Assembly: GCF_000182565.1 (NCBI RefSeq)
Contig: NW_015971539.1
Location: 677,219 to 741,218, forward strand
DNA from: Spizellomyces punctatus DAOM BR117
Lineage: Eukaryota > Chytridiomycota > Chytridiomycetes > Spizellomycetales > Spizellomycetaceae
Length of the DNA stretch: 64,000 bases
Direction: 5' to 3'
Shown: positions 25,001 to 35,363 of the stretch, in pieces
Numbering within the stretch: the first letter of the stretch is position 1
Layout of the letters: the number at the start of each line of letters is the position of its first letter
Notes under the pieces: model-generated
What the model was told of the DNA's origin: nothing
Databases searched by the model: none
Seen by the model: the letters and a program-made list of their open reading frames with translations, nothing else
Translations under genes and position numbers: made by a program

Positions 25001-26306
25001 GCGTGGAAGCATACGCCTGGATGCTTTGATGTGATATCAATTCAATAAGGGTATCCACGGCGGCATCCAACATGTCAGGTTCGGGCAAGAGTTGAATCGC
25101 CTTGTTCACAAGCGGGCCGAGGGAGCTGTACTGGCGTTATATCAATATCATTCTTGTTTATAACGGTATCGTAGAGTAGGATGGTAACGTACCCAATGGG
25201 GATACCATATTGGATCCAACTCTGCATGCATCGGAGGGCTTTTGCTTTCATGTGTTGGAAGGTGGTGAGGTTGGGAAGTGTGGGTGGGGGGACAAGGTCA
25301 AGAACGTATTGGATTCGGTTTAGAGCCAAACTAGTTGATTCACTCAATTCCTGCATGACTTTGGCCCTATAACCCAAATAAAACCAATCCAATGAACATA
25401 AACTCGACTTTTTCCCAAAATTCCACATGATAGGACATACTGTCGTGAAGGCGACAAATCCGCTTTTCCAACCTCCTCTGGCACAATCGTCAAAAACTCC
25501 AACAAAACAAGTTGCAACCCCACCCGCTCCTCATCACTTGCCGCCAACACCATCCGCCCATCCATAGCCTGACACACCCCCGCAATGAAATTCGGCCACT
25601 GCCCAGAATCATCCTTGAGTGCAAACAAGGCCAACTAGACCCACATGGGTGATCATGGTATTCAAACAAAAAGGGATATGCCATAAACTTACTGCAACAC
25701 ATAACCGCGTAACGACAAACATGGGGCCATCTGTACTCGACAGTAAACAGCTTAGGAGCTCGTCACGGAGGTGAGGGATTTGTTCTGGTGGTAAAGATTC
25801 CCTAATAGTTTGCAATAAAAAGGATGATTAAAGAACTAACTCGAAAAACAACCACCAAACAATCATACCAATCCCGCACAATCTTTTTCTGAAACGTCAG
25901 CGCACCAAAAAACTTTGAATGCGAAGCCTAAACAAACAGACGTCACATTATAATTCAAATTCCAGAACGCAAAAACATTCAAGCTTTTGAAAACCTTGCA
26001 AAACATACCCGAGACTGAATCAATCTCGACGCAAGACCCCACGCTTCCTGTCCCTGCTGAACCGTCACCAACCATTCCTCGGCGGCTTTTTTGGTGTAGA
26101 TGGGTGTACCCGGGTCATATAGCTGTCGGATGGCCTATTCGAAATGAGTAGTTGGCAATTGTCTGTTAGCACTCATCTACAAGAGTCTCTTAAGAAAATG
26201 GGCCTATATGTACCTCTTCGACATGTTCAATGGACATTTGGGGGAGGATCGTAGATCGCGTCGGGCGCTCTGCTGGGGTGAGGAAAGCTTTTGCTGGATG
26301 AGTCAT
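22053..26306 (-). CDS. Importin-13-like beta-karyopherin
   Basis: This is a long multi-exon gene of about 17 introns. Start 26306 reads MTHPAKAFLTPAERP, then SIEHVEEAIRQLYDPG, KKAAEEWLVTVQQG and FGALTFQKKIVRDWESLP, the importin-beta N-terminal (HEAT/exportin-1-like) pattern. FVVTRLCVALALFALKDD and, further on, LPLTFWALLQEELDD are characteristic of importin-13. The remainder is HEAT-like helical repeats to TAA 22053 (GLQCRGLANTEFGRAV). Importin-13 (Kap122/Pdr6 in yeast) both imports and exports cargoes through nuclear pores with RanGTP. Transportin-3/Mtr10 is the closest alternative. Exons were linked by family pattern and not all borders were checked. Confidence 0.82.
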
Positions 26307-26519
26307 ACAAGCTGCAAGCCAGAATTTAAGAACACATACAAAACAAAACAATTCAACAACAACAACAAAAAAACATGTATAGTATTGGTATGGCTACTAT
26401 CAAAAAACATGGTATGCACGATACAAAAAAAAGGGTCACAGAAAAACACACATCTATACTTTCAAAAACTCGTCTAAAAAAAATTTCGGTAACCTCGTCA
26501 ACTCGGTCATAACCGCCTT

Positions 26520-29500
26520 CTACTTTTTGAAAATCCCAAACCCAACGACTCCTTCCAAAACCCCTTCGAACCCTCTCGCCATTTTCTCCAAAGGCCCTTC
26601 AACATTATCCACTTCAACAGCCGAATCCGGGTGTCCGCCCCGGTACCCAGAAACGTCCACACGTAAATCTTCGTCAAAACGGTATACATCCCGACTACGG
26701 ACGCGGACAACGGGGCGGTCTTCGACAATGTCGTTTAGGTGTTCCACCCAGGTTTGGATGGGGCGGAACCAGCTGTTTGTGCGTTTTCGGGGAGTGTCAA
26801 GGGGGGGAGAGGGGGAGTCCGTGATCATGACCGCTCCGTCCGATAACTTGCGATGGGCCTTGACCACGACCGAATGAGCCACAACATCGGATGGTATTCC
26901 CGACTCGTTCGAGGACACGGAAGCCGATTCAACCTCTTCTGACTCGTCAGGGTGGTCCGCATCGGGTCGCCACCACTGCAGTTTGGCGGGATCCCGTTTC
27001 ACGCCTTCGACAGGTGCATCCCGTCTCCACCACGCTAGGCTTTCATCTACCTCGACATCGGAATCAAATTCAGAATCCGTGTCCCAACACCGTGGGACTT
27101 GTCGCGGCGGCATAAATCCCTCCAAATCATCCTTGACAAAAAGGGGTGTGAAAGGGTTTTGAAGCATGGCATAAAGGCCAGAGATTTCCTTTTCGATTTC
27201 AATCCAGTTTCGGTCCGCCGAGCGCTTGAGGTACTCGAAAGCAGCTTCGTGGGCTTCCTGCGTGACATTGAGTTCCGTTTTGTAGGTGACCAAGAGTTCT
27301 TTGGCTGCTGCGAGTTCTTCTTCGGCTTCTGCCGCACGGGCCACGCTTTCCTGAGCCATGGACATGTCGGCTTTGATGTGAGCAAGTTCGGTCCGCGCCG
27401 CAACGAGCTCGCTTTTGAGACGAAGTTTTTGGCGGTTTTGTTTTGCCACCAGTTCTTGAGCTTGGGCGAGTTGGAGTTTTAGGACACGAATGTCGTCTGA
27501 CGCAGCCGTGGGGTGTGCTTCGCTTTCGTGGCTAGTGAGGATGCTCTCTGTGCCGTTGGGTGCGTTGCTGGCGCTGTCGGTCGGGTGAATATCGGGGGTG
27601 TCGGGTTCGTCGGCGGGTGTTGGGGATTGAGGGGGAGAGGGCGGGGCACTGCCAGTCGGACTGGATGTTCCTGATCCTACGAGGGAAAAGATTTTGTCAA
27701 TTTTCGTATGCGCTTCTGATGACAATATCATGACCATGTTCAGGCCCATAGCTCAGGAAAAGACATGGAATGGCGAAAGCCGAGCCCTCACTGTTATCCA
27801 CATGTGCCCCACTGAATACGCTCTCAAAACGCTAATTCAGGGACGAGACGGAATGACGAAAGCTATATCTCACCGTCATCCAGCAAAAGTGTCCAGTGAA
27901 GACGCGCCCGACCGTGTCCAAACACACTAGCTCAGAAAGAGACGGCATGGCAAAACGCCAACTCCTTGCCGTCATCCACTAAAATACCGCTTTCCATCAC
28001 TTGAACATTCCCACCATTTCTCAACCCCCACGTCCATGTTCACTTGTATTCAATCTAACCCGGTCGGTACTCACCCAAATCATCCACATCCCAAACCTTA
28101 ACCTCCCCATCGACACAAGCCGTCACCAATCTCCCCCGCCCAGCCACAAGCGCCACGACTTTTTGCTCAACCTCAAAAGCCCTCGTCACACGCCCTGCTT
28201 TGACATCCCACTCCAACACACTTGCATCTCCCGCGCTGTACAATTTGCCCTTTGATAAGACGAGAGAGTGGACGGGCGAGGTGTGGCCCTTGAGGGTGCG
28301 GAGGGTTTGGCCGGTGCCAATGTCGAGGACGTGGATGGTGCCGTCGTAGGCGGCGCTGTAGAGGAGGTCGCGGCCGAGACAGAGCGTGAGGACTTGGGAC
28401 TGATGCTCTTGGTACGCGACAATGCAGCGGCCTGTATTTAAAAGAGGAGATGTTAGCCATGTGTATTGAAAGCGAGCGGTAGCTCTCGCTCCTCCCAGTC
28501 GCTACACTGCAACGCGGAAGAGTGATAGGTGCACCTAGCCCATCATGTCGCCCAGCGAGTTGTGGAAGCAACCAGCGCTCGCCTCCCAGTCGCTAGCCTG
28601 CAACGCGGAAGATTGATAGGTGCACATAGCCCATCATGTCGCCCAGCGAGTTGTGGAAGCAACCAGCGCTCGCCTCCCAGCCGCTAGCCTGCAACGCAAA
28701 GGTGGGGCAGGTGCACCTAGCGAATATACCGCCCGAACCTGAACCCAGACCCTAACCACTAGCCCAACAATTACCCAACAAAGCTCGAACCTTAGACCCG
28801 AACTCTAGCCCATCCCTAACCCAAAACCGAACTCTAACCGAACCTGAAGCCCGCAACCCAACCATTAACGACTAACCCGAACCTTAATCCCCTAACCCAA
28901 CTCTAACCCGAACGCTAACCATCACTCAACTCCCCTTACCTAAATCCCAACCTCCCCCTAATCCCTGATCCCTAATCCCCAACTCCAACACTCACCAGTA
29001 GACATGTCCCATACTCGAACCGTTCGATCTGCACCGCTTGAATACAATCTCTTTCCGTCAGCACACAATGCCGTCACACTCCCCGAGTGCCCTCTGAGCA
29101 TCCATCTCCTCCGACAACTTCTGGCATCCCACTCACTGACACCACCATCTTGACCTCCAGAGTACAATTTCCCTTCAGGCGTAAAGCACAATGCCAAGAC
29201 AGGCCCTTTGTGACCAATGACACTCCTTGCACAAGCACCCGAGGACAAGGACCAAACACGGATAGAGCCGTCCTCGTAGCCTGAAAATAGCCTGCGAGCA
29301 CTGGAAGCCAGACTAGAGACATTTGCACCGGTTGTCACAAAGGAGCGCAGCGTCGAGTGTGAGAGGGTATTGTATTCCAGGACAGAAGCGTGCGTGCCTA
29401 CGTAGAGCGTGTCACTGTTGGTGGCGAGACAAGAGACATGATTGTTTGTGTCGAGCGGCAGCCTCGAGTCCGTGCTTGTTGGGTGATAAAGAGGAGGAGG

Positions 29501-29710
29501 AGAAAGAGAAGAAGAAGAAGGAAGAGGTGGGGATTTAAAGAGAGACCAGAGACTGTCCATGACCGTCCCAATCCCCTTGTCGTGAGCGGTGGTGGCGGAA
29601 GGAACAAGCGTCGAGCGATGAGTGTCCTTGTTATTATGAATAGCAAGACTACTTGTGTTAGTAGTAGTAGTAATAAGAGAAGAAGAAGACAAGGAAGGCA
29701 ATAAACGCAT
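26520..29710 (-). CDS. WD40-repeat protein with C-terminal coiled coil
   Basis: Three exons, 29710-28996, 28431-28075 and 27715-26520, join in frame (2268 nt, 755 aa). The N-terminal 75 aa are Ser/Thr-rich. Residues about 75-355 hold seven or eight WD40 units (VSCLATNSDTLYVG, GYEDGSIRVWSLSSG, GQDGGVSEWDARSC, SGADRTVRVWDMSTG, AAYDGTIHVLDIGTG, ACVDGEVKVWDVDDL), enough for a propeller. A Pro/Ser-rich linker leads to a long coiled coil (LKLQLAQAQELVAKQNRQKL to AAKELLVTYKTELN), then an acidic tail. If the third exon is not joined, the WD40 part would stop at 28055 and the coiled-coil frame (26520-27749) would be a separate gene. The perfect phase fit and GTGAGT donor favour one gene. No specific function recognised. 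Introns 1 and 2 contain unusual repeats. Confidence 0.65.
27740..28010. repeat. Diverged tandem repeat in intron 2 of the WD40 gene
   Basis: About three imperfect units of roughly 80-95 bp follow each other. Each starts with a CTCAGG/TTCAGG/CTCAGA block, then GAC(A/G)TGGAATGGCGAAAGCC-like sequence, then a (T)CCGTCATCCA or GTTATCCA block. The element sits inside the proposed 359-nt intron (27716-28074) on the sense side of neither reading frame. Confidence 0.55.
28484..28755. repeat. 91-bp minisatellite in intron 1 of the WD40 gene
   Basis: Just under three tandem units of 91 bp, with the CCTCCCAG landmark at 28491, 28582 and 28673. Each unit contains CTGCAACGCGGAAGA, TAGGTGCACCTAGCCCATCA and GTCGCCCAGCGAGTTGTGGA blocks. 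The first two units are almost identical and the third degenerates towards the adjoining C/TAA-rich DNA. It lies wholly within the intron 28432-28995. Confidence 0.85.
28730..28985. repeat. Degenerate telomere-like (CCCTAA-like) tract in an intron
   Basis: About 250 bp are composed of CCCTAACC, CTAACCCGAACC, CCCGAACCTTAAT and similar words, read on the plus strand. Since the host gene is on the minus strand, the pre-mRNA strand is GGTTAGGG/GGGTTCGG-rich. No perfect (TTAGGG)n array is present, so it is not a functional telomere seed. It could be an old interstitial telomeric insertion or a G-rich intronic element. Confidence 0.6.
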
Positions 29711-30228
29711 TGTCTATACAAATCTATGCAATCCAATGCAAAAAACCAACCCAACAAAGGAGGGGACGAAAGCGGTCCAATGAGTCATTCAATGGTGAAG
29801 CGGAGTAAAAAAAATAAAATTATGTGGGGAGCGAGGATTGAACCCTTCAAATGTCATGTGATTGGGGGGGGAGAGAGAGGGGGAAACACATACGGGGGAG
29901 TGTGAATAAGCAAATGAGCGAGATTGTGTTTTTGATTAGAGTTTGGAATAAGATGAGCATTTGGGGAGATGGAGGATTAAGATGAGATGAGCGTTGAGAT
30001 GAGGGTTTGGTTTAAAAGTCACTTTTGCGAGATTTTGCATTTAACGCTTGCATGGATAGTTATTCAATGCATTTGCACTTGGGCTTTCATGCTCAACTTT
30101 TTTATTTCTTCTTGCAATGAAGGGAATTTCACACTTTCACACTTGTACATTGGAATGCATTGGAATGTATTCATATTTCATCCTTGTTGCATCTCGCAAC
30201 TCTTCCCAACTGCGGGCTTTTGCAAGTC
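29711..30228. promoter_or_regulatory. Divergent intergenic region, WD40 gene/SUV3
   Basis: These 518 bp separate the two start codons. They include an A-rich block (GTAAAAAAAATAAAATTATG), a poly-G plus GA stretch at 29862-29884 and a repeated GAGATGAG motif near 29973-30005 (AAGATGAGATGAGCGTTGAGATGAG). The region should contain both promoters. A tRNA T-arm-like sequence at 29823-29850 was examined and rejected. Confidence 0.4.
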
Positions 30229-32998
30229 ATGATCGTCATTAGACGCTTGTATGCTTGTCCCATTCGCACACTTGTTCGCTCTTCTCACTCTCTCGCATCT
30301 CGCATCCCTTTTACCCAACCTTCTCCCTCCCAACAGAGAGGTATTTCACATGTGGAATTAGCAAAATATACTCGATTATGACATTTTCTTTTCTAGCCCT
30401 TGCAAAGTACCTCGACTACTTTAACAGGTCAAATTGGGTAAAGCAAAAATGTCTGGCCATGGGAGTCGAACACAAGGTCCTCGAGACTGCTCTCAAAGAG
30501 TACAAAGAGAGTCTCTTGCGTGACTCTGTCAATGGCTTGAGTCTCGCCGACGCAGTCGCTCATATCGAGGCCAATAGTGAGTATCGATTGTATCAATGGA
30601 AGGGTTCCTCGCTATTGCTAACACATTGGGTCTTATTGTTGCCAGGCAAAATGGACAAGGTCCTCCTGCCTGCATTCTACACTTTTCTCGCGGATCGATA
30701 CCCACAAAAGGTCGAGCTCTTGCGCTCTCTCATGAGCTTTAGCGATCTGACTTCTCCCGCCGACTGGCACTCTGGCGCTCGCTCCATGAAGAGGTGGGTA
30801 TTTGGCTTCGAGTTTCAGTTTGGGGTTCGTGTTCGTGTTAGGGTTCAGGCTCAGTGTTTTAGGGTTTGGGATTTGGATTTGGGACTGGAATTGGGATAGG
30901 GCCATGACTCGCTGGCGTTCGTTGCTAACGCACGTCATGGAGCTATAGTGGAGGGTAACATTGAGCTATGGCGAGTGCGAGAGCACATGAAGAGGGAGCC
31001 CGTCGTTGTCCTGGAAAGCTTGCCTCTGTGCAATCGCACTGCCGTTCGTTGCACGACACTTGTGACTGACATGTGTTATATTTGTTTAGGAAAATCATTA
31101 TGCATGTGGGACCGACAAATTCAGGGAAAACGTATGCTGCCCTCCAACGCCTCGAACAATGCGCAACCGGCATCTACTGCGGTCCGCTGCGTCTCCTCGC
31201 CCATGAAGTCTACGAACGCTTAAACAGTAAAGGCGTGCCCTGCAACTTGCTCACAGGAGAAGAACGGAGAGAGAGCGACGGGGTCTTTAAATGGGCCGCA
31301 ACCGTCGAAATGGCGCCCGTCACGAAAAGATTTAATGTTGCCGTATTAGACGAGATTCAAATGATTGGAGACCGGACCCGAGGCTGGGCCTGGACGCAAG
31401 CCCTCTTGGGACTTCAAGCGGAAGAAATTCACGTTTGTGGTGAACCCACGGCCGTACCTCTCGTTCAGGCCATGGCAAAGGAAACGGGGGACCACGTGCA
31501 AATCAACACTTATCAGCGTCTCACGGGGCTGACAGTCAAGGGGGCTGGACTGGGAGGCAAGCTGGCGGACCTCAAACGGGGAGACTGCGTCGTGACCTTT
31601 TCGAGACAAAACATTTTTGCCCTCAAGAGGCAGATTGAGGAAAAGACGCGGTTGCGTGCTGCAGTCATTTACGGAAGCTTGCCCCCGGAAACGAGGGCTG
31701 AACAAGCCAAACTCTTTAATGATCCCAATAGCGTGTATGATGTGCTGGTGGCTTCGGACGCTATCGGCATGGGACTCAACTTGTATGTTGCACATGTTCC
31801 TCGCCCAAATTTCATTGTCACTCACTCTTTTGCATTTCCAGAAATATTGGGCGCATGATTTTTGAGCGCGTTGAAAAATGGGACGGAATGCGAACAAAAT
31901 CTTTGACGGTCTCGGAAATCAAACAAATTGCAGGACGTGCAGGGCGTTTCGGAACTCAGTATGAGAATGGGGAGGTTTGCACGTATGTTTTGCAGTTGTT
32001 GCCTTACCTTGCCATCAATACTTGATACTGATACTCTATACGCTGGTGCAGACTGGATGATTATGATATGCACACGTTGAGAAGGGCCATGAAAGTCAAG
32101 GCTCCCAATGTCATGGTAAAAGCGTTGCGCTCAATTGGAGTTTTTTAGCATGTATATACTAAAAGCCAATCTAGTCCGCGGGACTTCATCCTACCCTGGA
32201 ACAAATTGAGAGCTTTTCAAAATACCTCCCCAACGAATCCCTCGCATCCCTACTCGTACGTGTTGTTGATCTTTGGATGCCAACGACATGATGACACTTC
32301 ACTCATAAAAACTTCCACAGGACCGTTTTGAAGACCTGGCCTCTCTCGGCGGTCGTTACTTTCTCTGCAACCTCGACTCGCAACGCGCCATCGCCAACAC
32401 CATCGCCGCCGTCCCGCTCACCCTCCGCGACCGCTACATTTTTCTCCTGGCCCCGTGCAACATCAAAGATACCCTCCTCGCCTCCCGCATGCTTACGTTT
32501 GCCAAAGCCCACGCTTCTGGCACAGAATGCCCGCTAGAACCCCACATTTCCCTTCCGACCCACGCCCCGAACACGATTGAAGACCTTCGGGACCTGGAAG
32601 CTCAGCACCGGGTCATTATATTGTACATGTGGTTGAGTCAGCGGTTTGCCGAAACGTTTACGGATGTATCAGGTGCGAGCGTGCTGAAACGCCAGTGTGA
32701 GCGATTGATTAATACTGGATTGGCGGAATTGACATTTGAGCGCCGTCGGAAAAAGAGCAAACCGCGCAACAGGTTGGGTGATGACGCTCGTGTGGAGACT
32801 GTGGAGACAGAGACCCCTTTGTCACCTCCATCACATTCTGATGTGAACCAAGGCATTTTGGATCTGTTGCCCCAAAACAAGCACAAGCGTCCTGGTATGG
32901 GCAAAAAGCCTCGGTCCACAGAGACTGTTATTGTGAATTTTTTGAAAAAGACGCTGGACCGGCCGGCAAAGTCTGGGGGTAGTGAGGAGCGGTATTAG
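30229..32998 (+). CDS. SUV3: Mitochondrial ATP-dependent RNA helicase SUV3
   Basis: Start 30229 opens a mitochondrial-type presequence (MIVIRRLYACPIRTLVRSSH, Arg/Ser-rich, no acidic residues), spliced from 30340 to 30397. After a helical N-terminal region come the helicase motifs: I (IIMHVGPTNSGKT), Ia (CGPLRLLAHEVYERL), II (VLDEIQMIGD), a GEPTAVPLVQAM block, then IV-VI (VVTFSRQNIFAL, VASDAIGMGLNL, IAGRAGRFGT). The C-terminal SUV3 domain (LYMWLSQRF) and a basic tail complete it. In yeast Suv3 partners the RNase Dss1 as the mitochondrial degradosome, and unwinds and surveys mitochondrial RNA. The intron 30794-31089, just before motif I, contains a G-rich telomere-like tract. Guanylate kinase follows 200 bp downstream on the same strand. 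Confidence 0.93.
30818..30903. repeat. G-rich telomere-like tract in SUV3 intron
   Basis: Inside the 296-nt intron 30794-31089, the plus (sense) strand reads GGGGTTCGTGTTCGTGTTAG, then GGGTTCAGG, TTTTAGGGTTTGGGATTTGG and GGGACTGG. It resembles the sense strand of the C/TAA-rich tract in the WD40 gene intron 2 kb away. Most words are one or two changes away from TTAGGG. Confidence 0.55.
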
Positions 32999-33199
32999 TA
33001 GATGGTTTATTTTATATGGCAGGGTGTATATAGATTTTGCATTTATTTATATTATAATTATATTTCTTGTTGCATGTCGAGTTTGTTGATCCAGGGAGTG
33101 GCTTGGCATGATGACCCAAGCAACCGTATTTTTGTCCGGTTGTCGTGGTTGGACCACGCTGGTGAACGATCGCCGGCATTTACCATTGTTAACATCACC

Positions 33200-34012
33200 A
33201 TGTCTCTGTGCCGAGTCTACCCCCGTCGCCTCTTGCTCCCTTTATCCTATCGAACATTTGCCAGCGCCCCCTCCCCCGTCTTTGCAGCCAATTCCACCTC
33301 AACCCGCACCAAAGCCAAACGCGTCCTCGCAGCCGTTGGATGCATTAGTGTAGGCGGCCTAGCCCTCTACCGCACAATGTCGTCCGACACACCCGCACCC
33401 AGCCCCCCAAAACCAACATTTGTCCCACGTCCCATAGTCATTTGCGGCCCATCCGGAAGCGGCAAATCCACTCTCCTCACCCGACTCTTTAAAGACTACC
33501 CAACCGAATTCGGGTTCAGTATCTCGCATACGACTCGTTCACCACGTCCAGGAGAGACCAATGGAAAAGAATACCATTTCACAGACCGTGATAGCATGCT
33601 AAAATCCATTTCCCAAAACGAGTTTCTGGAACATGCGGAATTTGCGTCGAATTTGTATGGAACGTCGTTTAAGGCCGTTCAGTCCGTTTTGGATGCCAAT
33701 AAGCATGTTATTTTGGATATTGATGTACAGGGGGTGCAACAATTGCAACAAGCCATACGAAATGGAAAAGGGTTCACCACTCGTCCTCTTTTTATTTTTG
33801 TTGCGCCGCCTGATGTGGGGGTTTTGGAACGGCGGTTAAGAGGTCGTGGGACGGAGAATGAAAGTAGTTTGAAAAAGCGGTTGGAGGCTGCTACACGAGA
33901 ATTGGAGTGGGGGTTGGGCAAAGGGAATGTGGATGTTGTGATTGTGAATGAGGATGTGGATAGGGCTTATGAGGAGCTTAAGCGGGCGATTTTTGGTGAT
34001 AACAAGGTGTGA
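33200..34012 (+). CDS. GUK1: Guanylate kinase with N-terminal mitochondrial extension
   Basis: An intronless frame of 270 aa from ATG 33200. Residues 1-60 form a basic presequence (SLCRVYPRRLLLPLSYRTF) followed by a hydrophobic stretch (RVLAAVGCISVGGLALY). A second in-frame ATG at 33377 would give a 211-aa protein, close to the usual size of cytosolic guanylate kinases. The kinase part shows the P-loop ICGPSGSGKSTLLTRL, the GMP-binding HTTRSPRPGE and the ILDIDVQGVQQL core, plus RLRGRGTE and a basic lid. It converts GMP and ATP to GDP and ADP. Alternative starts could supply mitochondria and cytosol from one gene, which is inference. The frame is also open upstream to 33002. Confidence 0.92.
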   Translation: MSLCRVYPRRLLLPLSYRTFASAPSPVFAANSTSTRTKAKRVLAAVGCISVGGLALYRTMSSDTPAPSPPKPTFVPRPIVICGPSGSGKSTLLTRLFKDYPTEFGFSISHTTRSPRPGETNGKEYHFTDRDSMLKSISQNEFLEHAEFASNLYGTSFKAVQSVLDANKHVILDIDVQGVQQLQQAIRNGKGFTTRPLFIFVAPPDVGVLERRLRGRGTENESSLKKRLEAATRELEWGLGKGNVDVVIVNEDVDRAYEELKRAIFGDNKV

Positions 34013-34053
34013 TTGTTGCACCAGAAAAGAATGGGGTTGATAGATAGTATTTA

Positions 34054-34997
34054 TTAAAACACCAGAGGACGTTGAGCTGGCCATACCCGTTCTATCCAAA
34101 CAAAAGTACCTATATAAACACATGCACATTGATTTCGACAAACACTCTTGCAACTCACCACTTTCAAGTACAAGCGTAAAGGATTTCGCGTAAATGTCTA
34201 TCCACTCTTCAATGGACATGACGGTTTTTGACTGAATAATAGCCGACAAGAGCGATGATCTTGGGATGGAATCTCTAAACTGCGTTGTCAATTCATCCAA
34301 AGCCACTTTTAAATCATTCTAAACACAAAAAGATATTAGCTACCAAATTAAAAACACTCCATAAAAACAAAACTGACCTTTCCCATTGTCCCCAGCCCAA
34401 CCCCAACCTTACACAACTCTACACAAACACCCGCAACAACGTCTTCATCCACTTCAACAACATCCTCCCCACCAACCCCAGCCCGCCCTTCCAAAACCCT
34501 CCCAGCCCAAAACGGGAAAAACCGATGATAAACATCATCCAACACAGCGAGTACCTTACTTTTCCCCAACAATGGATGAGATTGTAACGAAGTCATGAAT
34601 GCATATGTGGTTTTTGTGGAGGATTCGAGGATGTGGATGTAGGTTTCTGGATAGAGGACTAAAAGACCTGTTATGAGATCTGTATCTGTTTGATGGGTTT
34701 TGAATAGTTTTTGGTAGTTTGCTAAAAGACGACCATAGTTTACTAATTGTTAATTTGCTGTGCTTTTTGTTCTTGTTGTCAAATGTACTTACCAATGATT
34801 TCTGAGCGGTCAGTTTGGGGAGGTATGGATCCACAGACAATGATCCGATACAGTAATGTGGTTTTGTTTTGGCGGGCGAGACTGTCGCGGATCGTGTCGA
34901 GAAGGGATATGCGTTTTGGGTCATCGGGGGTGGGTGGTGTGAGGGGTGGGGTGGACATTTGACGTTTATTTTTTGTATTTGGGAATGGAATATCCAA
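34054..34997 (-). CDS. TEX47-like (BLUF-fold-related) protein
   Basis: Four or so exons on the minus strand. Start 34997 (or the in-frame ATG at 34958, MSTPPLTPPTP) leads to NKTTLLYRIIVCGSIPPQTD. The next exon has DTDLITGLLVLYPETYIHIL followed by ESSTKTTYAFMTSLQSHPLL, then KSKVLAVLDDVYHRFFPFWA. A third carries MSIEEWIDIYAKSFTLVLES, and a short last exon reads ERVWPAQRPLVF to TAA 34054. The pattern of a small alpha/beta domain with a GLLxxYPxxxxHxLE signature and a terminal VWP motif resembles the animal testis protein TEX47 (C7orf62), a relative of BLUF-fold proteins. In animals TEX47 is tied to sperm. A flagellar link here would fit a zoosporic fungus but is inference. Family call is moderate. 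Confidence 0.45.
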
Positions 34998-35363
34998 AAA
35001 GGCGACAAGAAACGATGGAGGGGCCCCTTGCTTCTCCGCTCGACGTGGGTTATTACGTGATCAGAATTGGTAAGTTTTTAAGGACAGTTTCGCGACTTGG
35101 ACTTTTGACAGCTTTCTGTGTGTGTGGGTAGAGTTTTGTTGTTGGAATGTCCATTCCGCTTATCCGACATTTCCACTTTGGTTGTCCACTCGTATTTGTG
35201 CATTTGGCAAAAAGAGTCGTGAGAGTCAAGGTCTTGTTGTTTGTTGTGGCATTGGTTGGGTTCTTGTTTGACCTCTAGTCGTTTTTCGGTTTGCGTTTGG
35301 GTGAGTCTCCCCATTATCGACTAAAGTAATCTTGCGAGCTCATTTGGTATCGTTCGTAGTGGG
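34998..35363. promoter_or_regulatory. Divergent intergenic region
   Basis: These 366 bp lie between the TEX47-like gene (minus) and the orphan gene (plus). T/G-rich on the plus strand (TTGTTGTTTGTTGTGGCATT). No RNA gene or additional coding frame is supportable. Confidence 0.35.

Noticed and set aside
28484..28755. CRISPR-like array
   Set aside because: The units are directly adjacent 91-bp tandem repeats with no unique spacers, in a eukaryotic intron.
28860..28985. Possible functional telomere or chromosome end
   Set aside because: The repeat words are degenerate, the tract is only about 250 bp, and it is flanked on both sides by coding exons of the same gene.
29821..29895. tRNA-like sequence on the minus strand (GGGTTCAATCCTCGC T-arm and a pairing TATGTG/CACATA stem)
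   Set aside because: There is no A box, no D-arm and no anticodon arm between the paired ends; the intervening sequence is a poly-C/CT run. Chance resemblance or a tRNA-derived scrap at most.
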